The notes under the pieces were generated by a model. The model saw only the letters and a list, made by a program, of their open reading frames with translations. It was not told the origin of the DNA and did no database searches. 7,917 bases of DNA from CAYYOS01 sp964473355 (GTDB lineage Bacteria; Pseudomonadota; Gammaproteobacteria; Burkholderiales; REEB80), in NCBI GenBank assembly GCA_964473355.1, contig CAYYOS010000117.1, forward strand, positions 1-7,917. The letters run 5' to 3'. Made by a program: the position numbers and the translations under genes. Numbering within the stretch: position 1 is the first letter of the stretch; every line of letters starts with the position of its first letter. Of the stretch, positions 1-7,095 are shown one piece after another.

Positions 1-884
1 TGACCTTGCGGCAGCTGGAATTGTTGGCGGTACCAGACACTCAGTGCTGCGATATTCTGGGGGCCATGGGCGACGCCGCGCGGATCATTGCAGCCATCGC
101 CGAGGCGCTGCATCGGTCCCGGGCGACGTGGGACACTTGTGCGCTCACCAATTTAACTTCGGACGCCCGGGCTTTACTTCTTCCCCCGGCGTTACAGCTA
201 AACGGTTTGGCGACAGAGGCCCCAGGTAACCCCGTGGTTAGATTGAATGGTACGTGGGAAGCGTACTACCGTAGCCGTAGCCGACGACTTAAAAAGAACA
301 ACAATTTAATCGCCAACCGTCTCAAAAAAGTGGGCGATATCGAAGTTACGCGGTTAAACAATAACGTGGACGCTGCTACGCTAGAGGCCTGGCTGCAAGC
401 CGCCATTGGGATATCGGGAAAAAGCTGGAAAGAGAAAACCGGTTTAAGCTTAAACCATCCCGGGCCTCAGCGCTTTATCCGTGCCCTGAGTGTGGCCGCA
501 AACCAAAATAATTGGTTATCGCTGTGGCTATTAAAGTTAAATGGACAGGCTATAGCCATGGAATATCAATTAAATTATGCAGACGAAGTTTATGCACTGC
601 GCGCAGATTTCGATGCCGATTTTATGGACTATTCGCCCGGGGCCTATCTAAATTGCCAGCTGCTTAAAGGTCTTTTCGCTACCTCGGCGCAAAATTACTA
701 TATGGGTCCGGGTAATAATGCTTATAAGTTGCGATGGACAGACGACAAGATTTTGCTTCAAGATTTAATCATCTATAACGATAGCTGGGCAGGCCGTTTG
801 GCGCATGCCATCGATAAATACTGTCGACCATTGCGGCGTCTTCTGGTGAAGTCATTTGCGTGCCAGTTGAGCGATAATTCGTGA
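1..884 (+). CDS. GNAT-fold acyltransferase, CelD/BcsL (Acetyltransf_6) type, 5'-truncated by window edge
   Basis: This is the C-terminal part (about 293 residues) of a FemAB/GNAT-like acyltransferase. The frame is open to the left edge: the first complete codon is Thr at 3-5, followed by TTG at 6. I read the gene as entering from outside, because family members usually carry several tens of residues before the segment corresponding to LRQLELLAVPDTQCCDIL. Visible family features are a basic segment YRSRSRRLKKNNN (nt 267-305), and a second GNAT half with the strand LSLWLLKLNGQAIAMEYQL (nt 516-572). The MGPGNNAYKLRW motif (nt 702-737) corresponds to the GPGDxxYKxRW signature of this family. Members act in cellulose or exopolysaccharide clusters and in exosortase-linked clusters; the acyl acceptor is generally unknown. 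Its stop overlaps the GTG of the next gene (GTGA, 881-884), so the two are probably translationally coupled. Family assignment is good; the substrate is unknown. Confidence 0.82.
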   Translation, partial: TLRQLELLAVPDTQCCDILGAMGDAARIIAAIAEALHRSRATWDTCALTNLTSDARALLLPPALQLNGLATEAPGNPVVRLNGTWEAYYRSRSRRLKKNNNLIANRLKKVGDIEVTRLNNNVDAATLEAWLQAAIGISGKSWKEKTGLSLNHPGPQRFIRALSVAANQNNWLSLWLLKLNGQAIAMEYQLNYADEVYALRADFDADFMDYSPGAYLNCQLLKGLFATSAQNYYMGPGNNAYKLRWTDDKILLQDLIIYNDSWAGRLAHAIDKYCRPLRRLLVKSFACQLSDNS

Positions 885-2716
885 GCGGTTTGTGCGGTTG
901 GGCGGGCTGGCCTTATAGCAAAACAGCGCTAGAGCTGATGGCGGCTCCGCTGGCAGCTTTCGATCATAGCCAAATATTTTCCTTAGCCGGTGAAAACTTT
1001 GCCCTGGCCGCCGCCGCAACGAGCGCTCGCTGCGTATATCAAGACAAAGGTATCGCGGTCGTGATTTGCGGCCAGCCAAAATGGACCCCGCAAAACTTAC
1101 ACGTGCGCGCCGGTGAAGAGGGATTAGCTCGCACTATTGCGTCGGAATATTCGCGCCGTAGCATCAGACTGCTTGCTGATCTTGAAGGCGCCTATGCCTT
1201 GGCGCTGTTTCGCGAACCAGATGAACTGATGCTGGCAATAGATCGCATGGGCATTTATTCTTTGCACTATTCAGCGCTAGCCGATGGCCCGCTTATTTTT
1301 GGAAGTAATGCCTTGTCGTTAAATAAGCACCCTCTGATCCGGCCGGAAATAAATAATCAAAATTTGTTTAATTACGTCTATTTTCACATGGTCCCGGGCC
1401 CCACTACTATCTATAAAAATCAAAAACGCTTGGCTGCCGGGCATTATCTATTGCGAAAAAATGGTGCAACAACGAGTGCGCCCTATTGGGAAATGAAGTT
1501 TGTTGAAGATGATTCGACCAGCGAGGCGGACCTAAAACGCGAGTTTCGCAAAATCCTTAAGGCGGGCATTCAAGCGCATGCGCAGCCCCACACCGGCGCT
1601 TTTTTAAGCGGTGGGACGGATAGCTCTACGATTGCGGGTTTGTTAACCGAAGTAACGGGTTCGCCTGCCGCCACCTATTCCATCGGCTTTGATGCCCCGG
1701 GCTATGACGAAATGGAATACGCACGCCTTGCCGCGCGGCATTTTTCCACCAACCACCATGAATACTATGTTACGCCCCAAGACGTCGTGAGTGCGATTCC
1801 CCAAATCGCGGCGATTTACGACCAGCCCTTTGGGAATGCTTCTGCCGTGCCAACGTTTTATTGCGCGAAAATGGCTAAGGCTGACGGCGTGACCACCTTA
1901 CTGGGCGGTGACGGCGGCGACGAACTCTTTGGCGGTAACGAGCGCTACGGCAAACAACATTTATTTTCGCTCTATGGCACCATCCCCGCCCCCTTGCGTG
2001 CCGGCGTTATCGAGCCGGCTAGCCGTAAGTTCCGAGCCCCACTAACGAGCCTCGGCTTAGGCAAGGCGATAAGTTATATAGAACAAGCTGCGACACCGAT
2101 GCCGGATCGCATGGAAACCTATAATTTGTTGAACCGCTTAGGCGCGGAGAAAATTTTTCACAAGGATTTTTTGGCGGAGATCAACGTGAGCGATCCCCTC
2201 ACGCAGTTGCGCGCCGGTTACCAGCGGGCGCGCGCCAAGACTTTAATCAACCGCATGCTCGCCACAGATCTTAAGTTTACGCTGGCCGATAATGATTTAC
2301 CGAAGGTTACACGCATGTGCGAATTAGCAGGGGTGGCCAGCCAGTTCCCGCTTTTAGACGATGCCCTGGTCGCGTTTTCTGCGCGTCTACGCCCCAAGTT
2401 AAAATTAAAAGGCACGCAGCTTCGTTACTTTTTTAAAGCGGCGCTGAGCGATTTTTTGCCTAAGGAAATTATCCAGAAATCTAAACACGGTTTTGGTTTG
2501 CCCTTTGGCTTATGGCTGCAAAGTTATGCGCCTTTAAGGGAGTTAGCTAACGACAGTTTGAATGATCTAAAAGCGCATCAGCTTATTCGACCGGAATTTA
2601 TTGACGAACTTAAAGATGTGCATTTGACCGCCCACGCTTCTTATTACGGCACCCTAATATGGGTGCTAATGATGCTAGAGCAGTGGCACAAAAACCATAT
2701 GAGCGCTCAGGCTTAA
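881..2716 (+). CDS. Asparagine-synthetase-like ATP-dependent amide ligase with atypical glutaminase domain
   Basis: The protein has 611 residues with class II amidotransferase plus asparagine synthetase architecture. The synthetase half is intact. The ATP-pyrophosphatase loop is SGGTDSS (243-249), followed by GDGGDELFGG (343-352), a TDLKFTLADNDLPKVTRMC helix region (462-480) matching the usual DxxLxKxDRM block, and KHGFGLPF (535-542). This implies substrate adenylation and attack by an amine or ammonia. The N-terminal half is unusual. The expected NGE(I/V)YN strand reads VVICGQPKW (60-68), losing the Asn and Glu. The usual SDTE region reads AGEEG (77-81). With GTG at 881 the candidate nucleophile is Cys5 (MSGLCGWAG); a TTG at 890 would make it Cys2. 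Neither start has a strong ribosome site. True asparagine synthesis is less likely than a tailoring amidation or peptide-bond step with the upstream GNAT. The gene overlaps that GNAT gene by 4 bp and ends one base from rlpA on the opposite strand. Confidence 0.85.
   Translation: MSGLCGWAGWPYSKTALELMAAPLAAFDHSQIFSLAGENFALAAAATSARCVYQDKGIAVVICGQPKWTPQNLHVRAGEEGLARTIASEYSRRSIRLLADLEGAYALALFREPDELMLAIDRMGIYSLHYSALADGPLIFGSNALSLNKHPLIRPEINNQNLFNYVYFHMVPGPTTIYKNQKRLAAGHYLLRKNGATTSAPYWEMKFVEDDSTSEADLKREFRKILKAGIQAHAQPHTGAFLSGGTDSSTIAGLLTEVTGSPAATYSIGFDAPGYDEMEYARLAARHFSTNHHEYYVTPQDVVSAIPQIAAIYDQPFGNASAVPTFYCAKMAKADGVTTLLGGDGGDELFGGNERYGKQHLFSLYGTIPAPLRAGVIEPASRKFRAPLTSLGLGKAISYIEQAATPMPDRMETYNLLNRLGAEKIFHKDFLAEINVSDPLTQLRAGYQRARAKTLINRMLATDLKFTLADNDLPKVTRMCELAGVASQFPLLDDALVAFSARLRPKLKLKGTQLRYFFKAALSDFLPKEIIQKSKHGFGLPFGLWLQSYAPLRELANDSLNDLKAHQLIRPEFIDELKDVHLTAHASYYGTLIWVLMMLEQWHKNHMSAQA
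2649..2666. repeat. Perfect 6-bp inverted repeat near the convergent gene ends
   Basis: GCACCC (2649-2654), loop TAATAT, then GGGTGC (2661-2666) form an exact hairpin, extendable by one G-U pair on the plus-strand transcript. It lies inside the 3' coding end of the synthetase-like gene. On the minus strand it falls about 50 bases past the rlpA stop, where the 3' end of the mre-mrd transcript could be. No T-run follows on either strand, so it is not a standard intrinsic terminator. A role is possible but unproven. Confidence 0.35.
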
Positions 2717-2717
2717 C

Positions 2718-3533
2718 CTATTCGCGCACCAGTAGTGGTGAAATTTGCAAAATTTGCGCCACCTGCAAGGCCATTGCTTCCGCTTCGCGCCTCTCTACAA
2801 ACGGCCCAATGCGTACGCGGTACCAACCGTCTTGGGATTTAAGTTGCACCAGATGCGCGATAGCCGAAAACGTTTGTTTGATGTTATCGGCCAAGTTTAC
2901 CGCGGTGGTTTCCGTGGAAAATGCGCCCAATTGTAAGTAAGTACCGGGTAGTGGCGCGCTCCAGTTGCTCGCTTCATCTAATGACGCAAACTCGATTTTT
3001 TCTACTTCTACCGGCCCGCTTCCGGCTTGCAGTAGTCTCAGCTTATAAGCGGCGGTATAAGACAAATCGATAATTCGATTGTTCAGAAACGGCCCCCGAT
3101 CATTTATTCGTACAATTACCGAATTGCCGTTATTTAAATGTGTGACCTTGGCGTAGCTGGGTATAGGTAATACCGGATGCGCCGCGGTCATGGCATACAT
3201 ATCATAAATTTCTCCCGACGCGGTTTTTAGGCCATGAAACTTCTTCCCGTACCATGAGGCCGTGCCGCGCATTTTGTAGGGCACATTTTCGGCCAGCGGT
3301 TTAAATGACAAACCAAGTACGCTGTAGGGCTTATTGGCGAATTTGTGCAACGGCTCTACTTTGGGCTGTGCATTGGGTATGGCGTCTAGATCGGTCGGGG
3401 GCCTATCGCCCGGACCATCGTCTAAATAATAACCCCCCGGCGCCGGCGGCCGAGGTTTATCAACCCCCGTCTTAGGCAAAATGTTGCAACCTACCAAACC
3501 CCAGCAAAGGACAAACAAAAAAAGATTTCGCAT
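2718..3533 (-). CDS. rlpA: RlpA, septal-ring lipoprotein / lytic transglycosylase with SPOR domain
   Basis: RlpA has 271 residues and is predicted to be an outer-membrane lipoprotein that cleaves glycan strands lacking stem peptides. The signal peptide ends in a lipobox LVGC with Cys16 as the lipidation site; Asn17 follows, not Asp, which favours outer-membrane sorting. A low-complexity Pro/Gly/Asp linker covers about residues 20-60. The double-psi beta-barrel (about 87-180) holds RGTASWYG, TASGE, AMTAAHPVLP and VRINDRGPF, then RIIDLSYTAA. Glu108, His119 and Asp145 match the residues considered important for transglycosylase activity in Pseudomonas RlpA. A SPOR domain (about 197-270, YLQLGAF then WYRVRIGPF) should bind denuded septal glycan. 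The ATG is chosen because it directly begins a good lipoprotein signal; no clear Shine-Dalgarno precedes it. It lies 19 nt after rodA, with no mltB between, and is the last gene of the operon. Confidence 0.95.
   Translation of the reverse strand: MRNLFLFVLCWGLVGCNILPKTGVDKPRPPAPGGYYLDDGPGDRPPTDLDAIPNAQPKVEPLHKFANKPYSVLGLSFKPLAENVPYKMRGTASWYGKKFHGLKTASGEIYDMYAMTAAHPVLPIPSYAKVTHLNNGNSVIVRINDRGPFLNNRIIDLSYTAAYKLRLLQAGSGPVEVEKIEFASLDEASNWSAPLPGTYLQLGAFSTETTAVNLADNIKQTFSAIAHLVQLKSQDGWYRVRIGPFVERREAEAMALQVAQILQISPLLVRE
2727..2740. repeat. Small inverted repeat just past the synthetase-like gene stop
   Basis: CACCA (2727-2731), loop GTAG, TGGTG (2736-2740) form a 5-bp stem starting ten bases after the plus-strand stop, inside the 3' coding end of rlpA. 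The following plus-strand bases are A/T-rich (AAATTTGCAAAATTTG) but do not form a T-run. This is a weak candidate for the 3' end of the left operon and could be chance. Confidence 0.2.
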
Positions 3534-3552
3534 AACGGTTAAACTAGCGCGC

Positions 3553-4647
3553 TTAATGCTTTATTAATTTCTTGTGTGCCTGGATGCTCATGAGCATGCC
3601 AAAGCCTAATAACAACGTGACTACGGAAGTTCCGCCGTAGCTGATAAAGGGTAGCGGCACACCCACCACGGGCAGAATGCCGCTTACCATGCCCATGTTA
3701 ACAAAGGCATAGGTCACAAAGGTAAGGGTCACGCTACCAGCGACCAAGCGTGCGAACAACGTAGACGCGTTCACGGTAATAATCATACCGCGCAGCGCGA
3801 TTAAGAAATACAGCAATAGCAAAAGGATATTGCCGGCTAGCCCGAATTCCTCAGCGTACACCGCAAAAATAAAATCGGTGCTGCGCTCAGGTAAAAAATC
3901 CAACCGAGATTGTGTACCTTGCAACCAACCTTTACCAAATAACCCCCCGGAGCCTAGGGCGATGCTCGATTGTATGGTGTGGTAGCCCGCTCCCAGAGGA
4001 TCTTGAGTCGGGTCAATTAGGGTAAGTATGCGCCGCTGTTGGTAGTCGTGCAGCATCGACCAGGCAACCGGCGCCAACGCGGCCGATAGCACCGCTAGGG
4101 TGGCTAAAATACGCCAACTTAAACCCGCCAGAAAAAGCACATAAAATCCGGAGGCGCTAATTAGAATCGCGGTACCCAAATCCGGTTGTTTGGCGATAAA
4201 TACCAGAGGTATTAAGAGCAGAACGGCTGCCACGCCGTAGTCCCGCAAACGCAAACTGGCTTCGTGTCGGGAAAAATACCAGGCTAGCATCAGGGGTACG
4301 GCAAGCTTCATGAGCTCCGAAGGTTGTATGCGTGTCACGCCAATATTTAACCAGCGGCGTGCACCGTTAATGACGTCACCTGAAACCGCCACCGCTACTA
4401 AAAGCCCTAAGCCAAAAACATATAACGGCCAGGCGATGCGCTCTAATTTCTGCGGGGGAACGTTAGCCAATACCCACATGCCGATTAACCCCAGCAACAT
4501 ATTGACACCCTGGGACGAAACCCGCGCATAACTTTGCGAGCTTGCGCTGTATAAAACAAACAGCCCTGTCAGCATCAGCACTGCCAAGCCCAGAAACAGC
4601 CATCCGTCGACGTTCACCACTAGCCGACCGAGTATACGTTTAATCAC
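3553..4647 (-). CDS. rodA: RodA, SEDS peptidoglycan glycosyltransferase of the elongation complex
   Basis: RodA (also called MrdB) is a polytopic inner-membrane enzyme that polymerises lipid II into glycan strands with PBP2 as partner. At 364 residues it is close to the roughly 370 of E. coli RodA, and hydrophobic segments fit about ten membrane helices. SEDS signatures are GARRWL (95-100), QPSELMKL (108-115), KQPDLGTA (153-160), GYHTIQSSIALGSGG (221-235), and VPLPFISYGGTS (330-341). Asp258 in PERSTDFIFAV corresponds to the catalytic Asp of E. coli RodA (D262). The GTG start overlaps the end of mrdA by 8 bp and is supported by a purine-rich AGAGGG five bases upstream. Translation coupled to mrdA would help keep polymerase and transpeptidase in balance. 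I see no missing or altered key residue. Confidence 0.97.
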   Translation of the reverse strand: MIKRILGRLVVNVDGWLFLGLAVLMLTGLFVLYSASSQSYARVSSQGVNMLLGLIGMWVLANVPPQKLERIAWPLYVFGLGLLVAVAVSGDVINGARRWLNIGVTRIQPSELMKLAVPLMLAWYFSRHEASLRLRDYGVAAVLLLIPLVFIAKQPDLGTAILISASGFYVLFLAGLSWRILATLAVLSAALAPVAWSMLHDYQQRRILTLIDPTQDPLGAGYHTIQSSIALGSGGLFGKGWLQGTQSRLDFLPERSTDFIFAVYAEEFGLAGNILLLLLYFLIALRGMIITVNASTLFARLVAGSVTLTFVTYAFVNMGMVSGILPVVGVPLPFISYGGTSVVTLLLGFGMLMSIQAHKKLIKH

Positions 4648-6559
4648 GTTCGCCCTCTCGTTCCTCCACCGCGACAGGCGCAGTTGGCATTTTACCTAGC
4701 AGGTAAAAGTCCATGACTTGGCGGGCGATGGGTGCCGCAGTGGAGCCGCCGTGACCGCCATTTTCCGCAATTATTGCCAAGGCAATTTTTGGGCTCTCGG
4801 CCGGCGCGTAAGCAATAAACAAAGCGTGGTCACGAAAGCGTTCGGCTACCCGGGACTCGACATAGCGTTCATTTTGTTTTTGCCCTATGACTTGTGCCGT
4901 GCCAGTTTTACCGGCAATGGCGTAAGGGCTGTTTTGCCCCACTTTGGCAGCCGTGCCTCCCGGACGCGTGACGTCTATCATGGCAAGGCGCACCAGATTT
5001 AAATTCTCCGCAGTCAACGCCAAGGCGGTGGTTACGTTGGTGAATGGCGCGGCGGCGTCTACCACCGAGCTAGGCGCGGAAGCGCCAGATTTACTGCTGA
5101 GCACCGCCCGCAATAAATGCGGGCGAATTACCCTCCCATCATTCGCGAGGATAGCCGTAGCCTGGGCTAGCTGCAAGGGTGTGGTTAGCACATAACCCTG
5201 ACCGATCCCGGTGATCACCGTTTCGCCCGGAAACCAGCGCTGTTTAAAGCGCCGCGCTTTCCACTCCTCAGAAGGCAAGAGGCCGCCGCTCTCCCCTTGA
5301 ATGTCGATCCCCGTTGGTCGTCCAAAACCGAATTTGCCGACCGCCTCATGTATGGCCGTTATGCCCATATCGTAGGCTAGGCGATAGTAATAGGTATCAC
5401 AGGAAATAACCAAAGATTTATGTAAATTTACGCTACCATGGCCGCCGATTTTCCAATCGCGGTAACGATGCGAACTTCCCGGCAAGGAGAAATATCCCGG
5501 GTCTTGAATGGTAACGGCTGGCGAGTACCCTGCTTCTAAACCGGCCAAAGCCATAAACGGCTTAAAAGTCGAGCCGGGTGGATAAAGGCCGCGCAGCGCC
5601 CTGTTGTTAAGCGGTTTATCCAGCGAGTTGTTGAGGGTTTCCCAGTTGCCTTGATCGATGCCATCGACAAAAAGATTCGGATCAAACCCAGGTTTACTAA
5701 CGAACGCTAAAATTTCGCCGCTTTTAGGGTCTATGGCCACCAACGCCCCGCGATAATTGCCGAAGGCCTTATAGGCCACTTCTTGGAGGCGAGCGTCTAA
5801 GGTCAAGACCAGATTGTTGCCGGATATTGGCGGTGTGCGCGATAGCGAGCGCACCGCCCGTCCGCCGGCGTCCATTTCTACTTGGGCAAAACCAGCGGTG
5901 CCATGCAGCTCTTTTTCATAGCTTTGCTCGATACCGATTTTGCCTATATGGTTGCTACCCTTGTAATTCGCTATCAACCCCTTGGCCGTAAGCTGCTTAA
6001 TGTCATTGTCGTTAATCCGGCCTATGTATCCAATGACATGGGCCATGACTTCGCGCTTGGGATAGTGTCGAAACAAACGCGCTTTAATTTCAACGCCGGG
6101 AAAACGATATTGATTCGCCGCAAACCGCGCCACCTCTTCGTCGCTAAGCCGGGTGCGGATCGGCAAGCTTTCCAAATTGCGCGATTCGGCGAGTTCGTGC
6201 TTAAAACGTTTGCGATCACGCGGGGTAATTTCGATTATCTCGGTCAATTCATTCACGACCTGATCTACATTCTTTAATTTACTGGGTGTCAATTCCAGCG
6301 TGTATCCCACGAAATTATGAGCCAGCACTACGCCATTTCTGTCCATAATTAAGCCGCGATTTGGCGCAACCGGTACGACAGAAATGCGATTACTCTCCGC
6401 TAGCGCGTGATAATGCTCGTACTGAACGACCTGGAGATAAAAAAATCGCGCGGCAAGAATGAATAAAAGCGTGAGGATGAAAAAAAGACTAAAGCCGATG
6501 CGCCACTTAAATGACCGCTCTTCTTGACGATAATCCCTAAGCTCCGCGCCAAACTTCAC
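4640..6559 (-). CDS. mrdA: Penicillin-binding protein 2, elongation-specific D,D-transpeptidase
   Basis: PBP2 has 639 residues (E. coli PBP2 has 633) and is a class B penicillin-binding protein that cross-links glycan made by RodA during lateral wall growth. A short basic cytoplasmic tail precedes one membrane helix (about 20-42). The pedestal/dimerisation region includes RGLIMDRNGVVLA (68-80), IGKIGIEQSYEKELHG (205-220) and FAQVEMDAGGR (224-234). The transpeptidase domain carries all three active-site motifs: STFK at 330-333 (nucleophile Ser330, preceded by LYPPG), SCD at 386-388, and KTGT at 551-554. A periplasmic C-terminal stretch ends in an acidic-basic tail. The start is GTG at 6559, overlapping the mreD stop as GTGA; no convincing ribosome site precedes it, so coupling to mreD translation is likely. 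It overlaps rodA by 8 bp. Nothing is missing or truncated. Confidence 0.97.
   Translation of the reverse strand: MKFGAELRDYRQEERSFKWRIGFSLFFILTLLFILAARFFYLQVVQYEHYHALAESNRISVVPVAPNRGLIMDRNGVVLAHNFVGYTLELTPSKLKNVDQVVNELTEIIEITPRDRKRFKHELAESRNLESLPIRTRLSDEEVARFAANQYRFPGVEIKARLFRHYPKREVMAHVIGYIGRINDNDIKQLTAKGLIANYKGSNHIGKIGIEQSYEKELHGTAGFAQVEMDAGGRAVRSLSRTPPISGNNLVLTLDARLQEVAYKAFGNYRGALVAIDPKSGEILAFVSKPGFDPNLFVDGIDQGNWETLNNSLDKPLNNRALRGLYPPGSTFKPFMALAGLEAGYSPAVTIQDPGYFSLPGSSHRYRDWKIGGHGSVNLHKSLVISCDTYYYRLAYDMGITAIHEAVGKFGFGRPTGIDIQGESGGLLPSEEWKARRFKQRWFPGETVITGIGQGYVLTTPLQLAQATAILANDGRVIRPHLLRAVLSSKSGASAPSSVVDAAAPFTNVTTALALTAENLNLVRLAMIDVTRPGGTAAKVGQNSPYAIAGKTGTAQVIGQKQNERYVESRVAERFRDHALFIAYAPAESPKIALAIIAENGGHGGSTAAPIARQVMDFYLLGKMPTAPVAVEEREGERD
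4653..4658 (-). promoter_or_regulatory. Ribosome binding site of rodA (AGAGGG)
   Basis: On the minus strand AGAGGG is followed by CGAAC and then the GTG at 4647, giving five-base spacing. A further GGAGG lies at 4663-4667, which is too far away to be the main site. This supports GTG as the rodA start inside the 3' end of mrdA. It is the clearest Shine-Dalgarno-like element I examined among the gene starts in this window. Confidence 0.6.
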
Positions 6560-7095
6560 CTTGAACCCGCGGGAAATTTATCTCGGGATAATTTAAGTCT
6601 TCGGGTCGACTGTAAAAGCGGGGCAAGCAGCGGCCATATAAGCGCGCCAATTAGGCTAGACAAGAAATACCCCCAACCTGGAAATACGCCATGCACAAAA
6701 AGCTTTAAGACACTAAATAAGCCCTGCATCCCCAATAGCAGTACCAAAATATACAAGGTCTGCTGCCAGGCAGGAAAAAATAATATGCGCCGATGGAAAA
6801 AAAGCGCAATGTACGCCATCACGGTATAACTGAGCGCATGCTGCCCCAACAATCCCCCTTCTACAACATCCATGGCTAAGCCCAGCGCCCAAGCAATACC
6901 CATCATCGGCATGCGGGGGTGATGCAAACACCAATAGAGCAAGAGCAAAGCAACGAAATCCGGCCGCCAAAAAAGTTTGCCCGCCGCCGCTGGAAAAATA
7001 TTGAGTAACAAAGCGATAAACAAAGTAAACAATACGTAGCCGAAACCAGCGTTTCTGCTTAGTTGCGTACGGAAAGCTTGTGATTTAAAGGTCAT
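6556..7095 (-). CDS. mreD: MreD, rod shape-determining membrane protein
   Basis: MreD is a 179-residue inner-membrane protein of the elongation complex that bridges MreC and the RodA-PBP2 synthase. Hydrophobic segments suggest about five or six helices, at roughly 18-36, 44-58, 64-80, 85-103, 110-130 and 138-160. Family signatures are RPDFVALLLLYW (44-55), GIAWALGLAMDV (66-77) and GGLLGQHALSYTV (80-92). The last pattern, followed by FFHRRILFF, is what I recall from betaproteobacterial MreD, and it is the main reason for the lineage call. The ATG at 7095 overlaps the mreC stop (ATGA) with no recognisable Shine-Dalgarno, so initiation probably depends on coupling. The stop overlaps the GTG of mrdA. 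MreD evolves fast, so identity rests on motif, size, topology and position together. Confidence 0.94.
   Translation of the reverse strand: MTFKSQAFRTQLSRNAGFGYVLFTLFIALLLNIFPAAAGKLFWRPDFVALLLLYWCLHHPRMPMMGIAWALGLAMDVVEGGLLGQHALSYTVMAYIALFFHRRILFFPAWQQTLYILVLLLGMQGLFSVLKLFVHGVFPGWGYFLSSLIGALIWPLLAPLLQSTRRLKLSRDKFPAGSR

Noticed and set aside
6..884. TTG at position 6 as the true start of the acyltransferase
   Set aside because: The frame is open to the left edge and the family normally has a longer N-terminal region, so the TTG is probably an internal Leu codon.
881..2716. Calling the gene asnB (asparagine biosynthesis)
   Set aside because: The NGE and SDTE-like glutaminase motifs are not present, Cys is at position 5 with the first start, and the partner gene is an acyltransferase, so a housekeeping asparagine synthetase role is not supported.
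2659..2940. 93-codon plus-strand frame spanning the convergent junction
   Set aside because: It overlaps the end of the synthetase-like gene in another frame and the 3' part of rlpA in antisense; its composition looks like a by-product of both.
3534..3552. Promoter or terminator between rodA and rlpA
   Set aside because: The 19-base gap has no room for a promoter and no hairpin with a T-run; rlpA is best read as co-transcribed.
4718..5195. Two overlapping plus-strand open frames opposite the mrdA transpeptidase region
   Set aside because: They are antisense to the conserved KTGT and active-site region and have no recognisable protein features.
5882..6277. 131-codon plus-strand open frame opposite mrdA
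   Set aside because: It is antisense to a fully supported PBP2 gene, shows no family motif I recognise, and has no ribosome site that stands out. It is a shadow frame.
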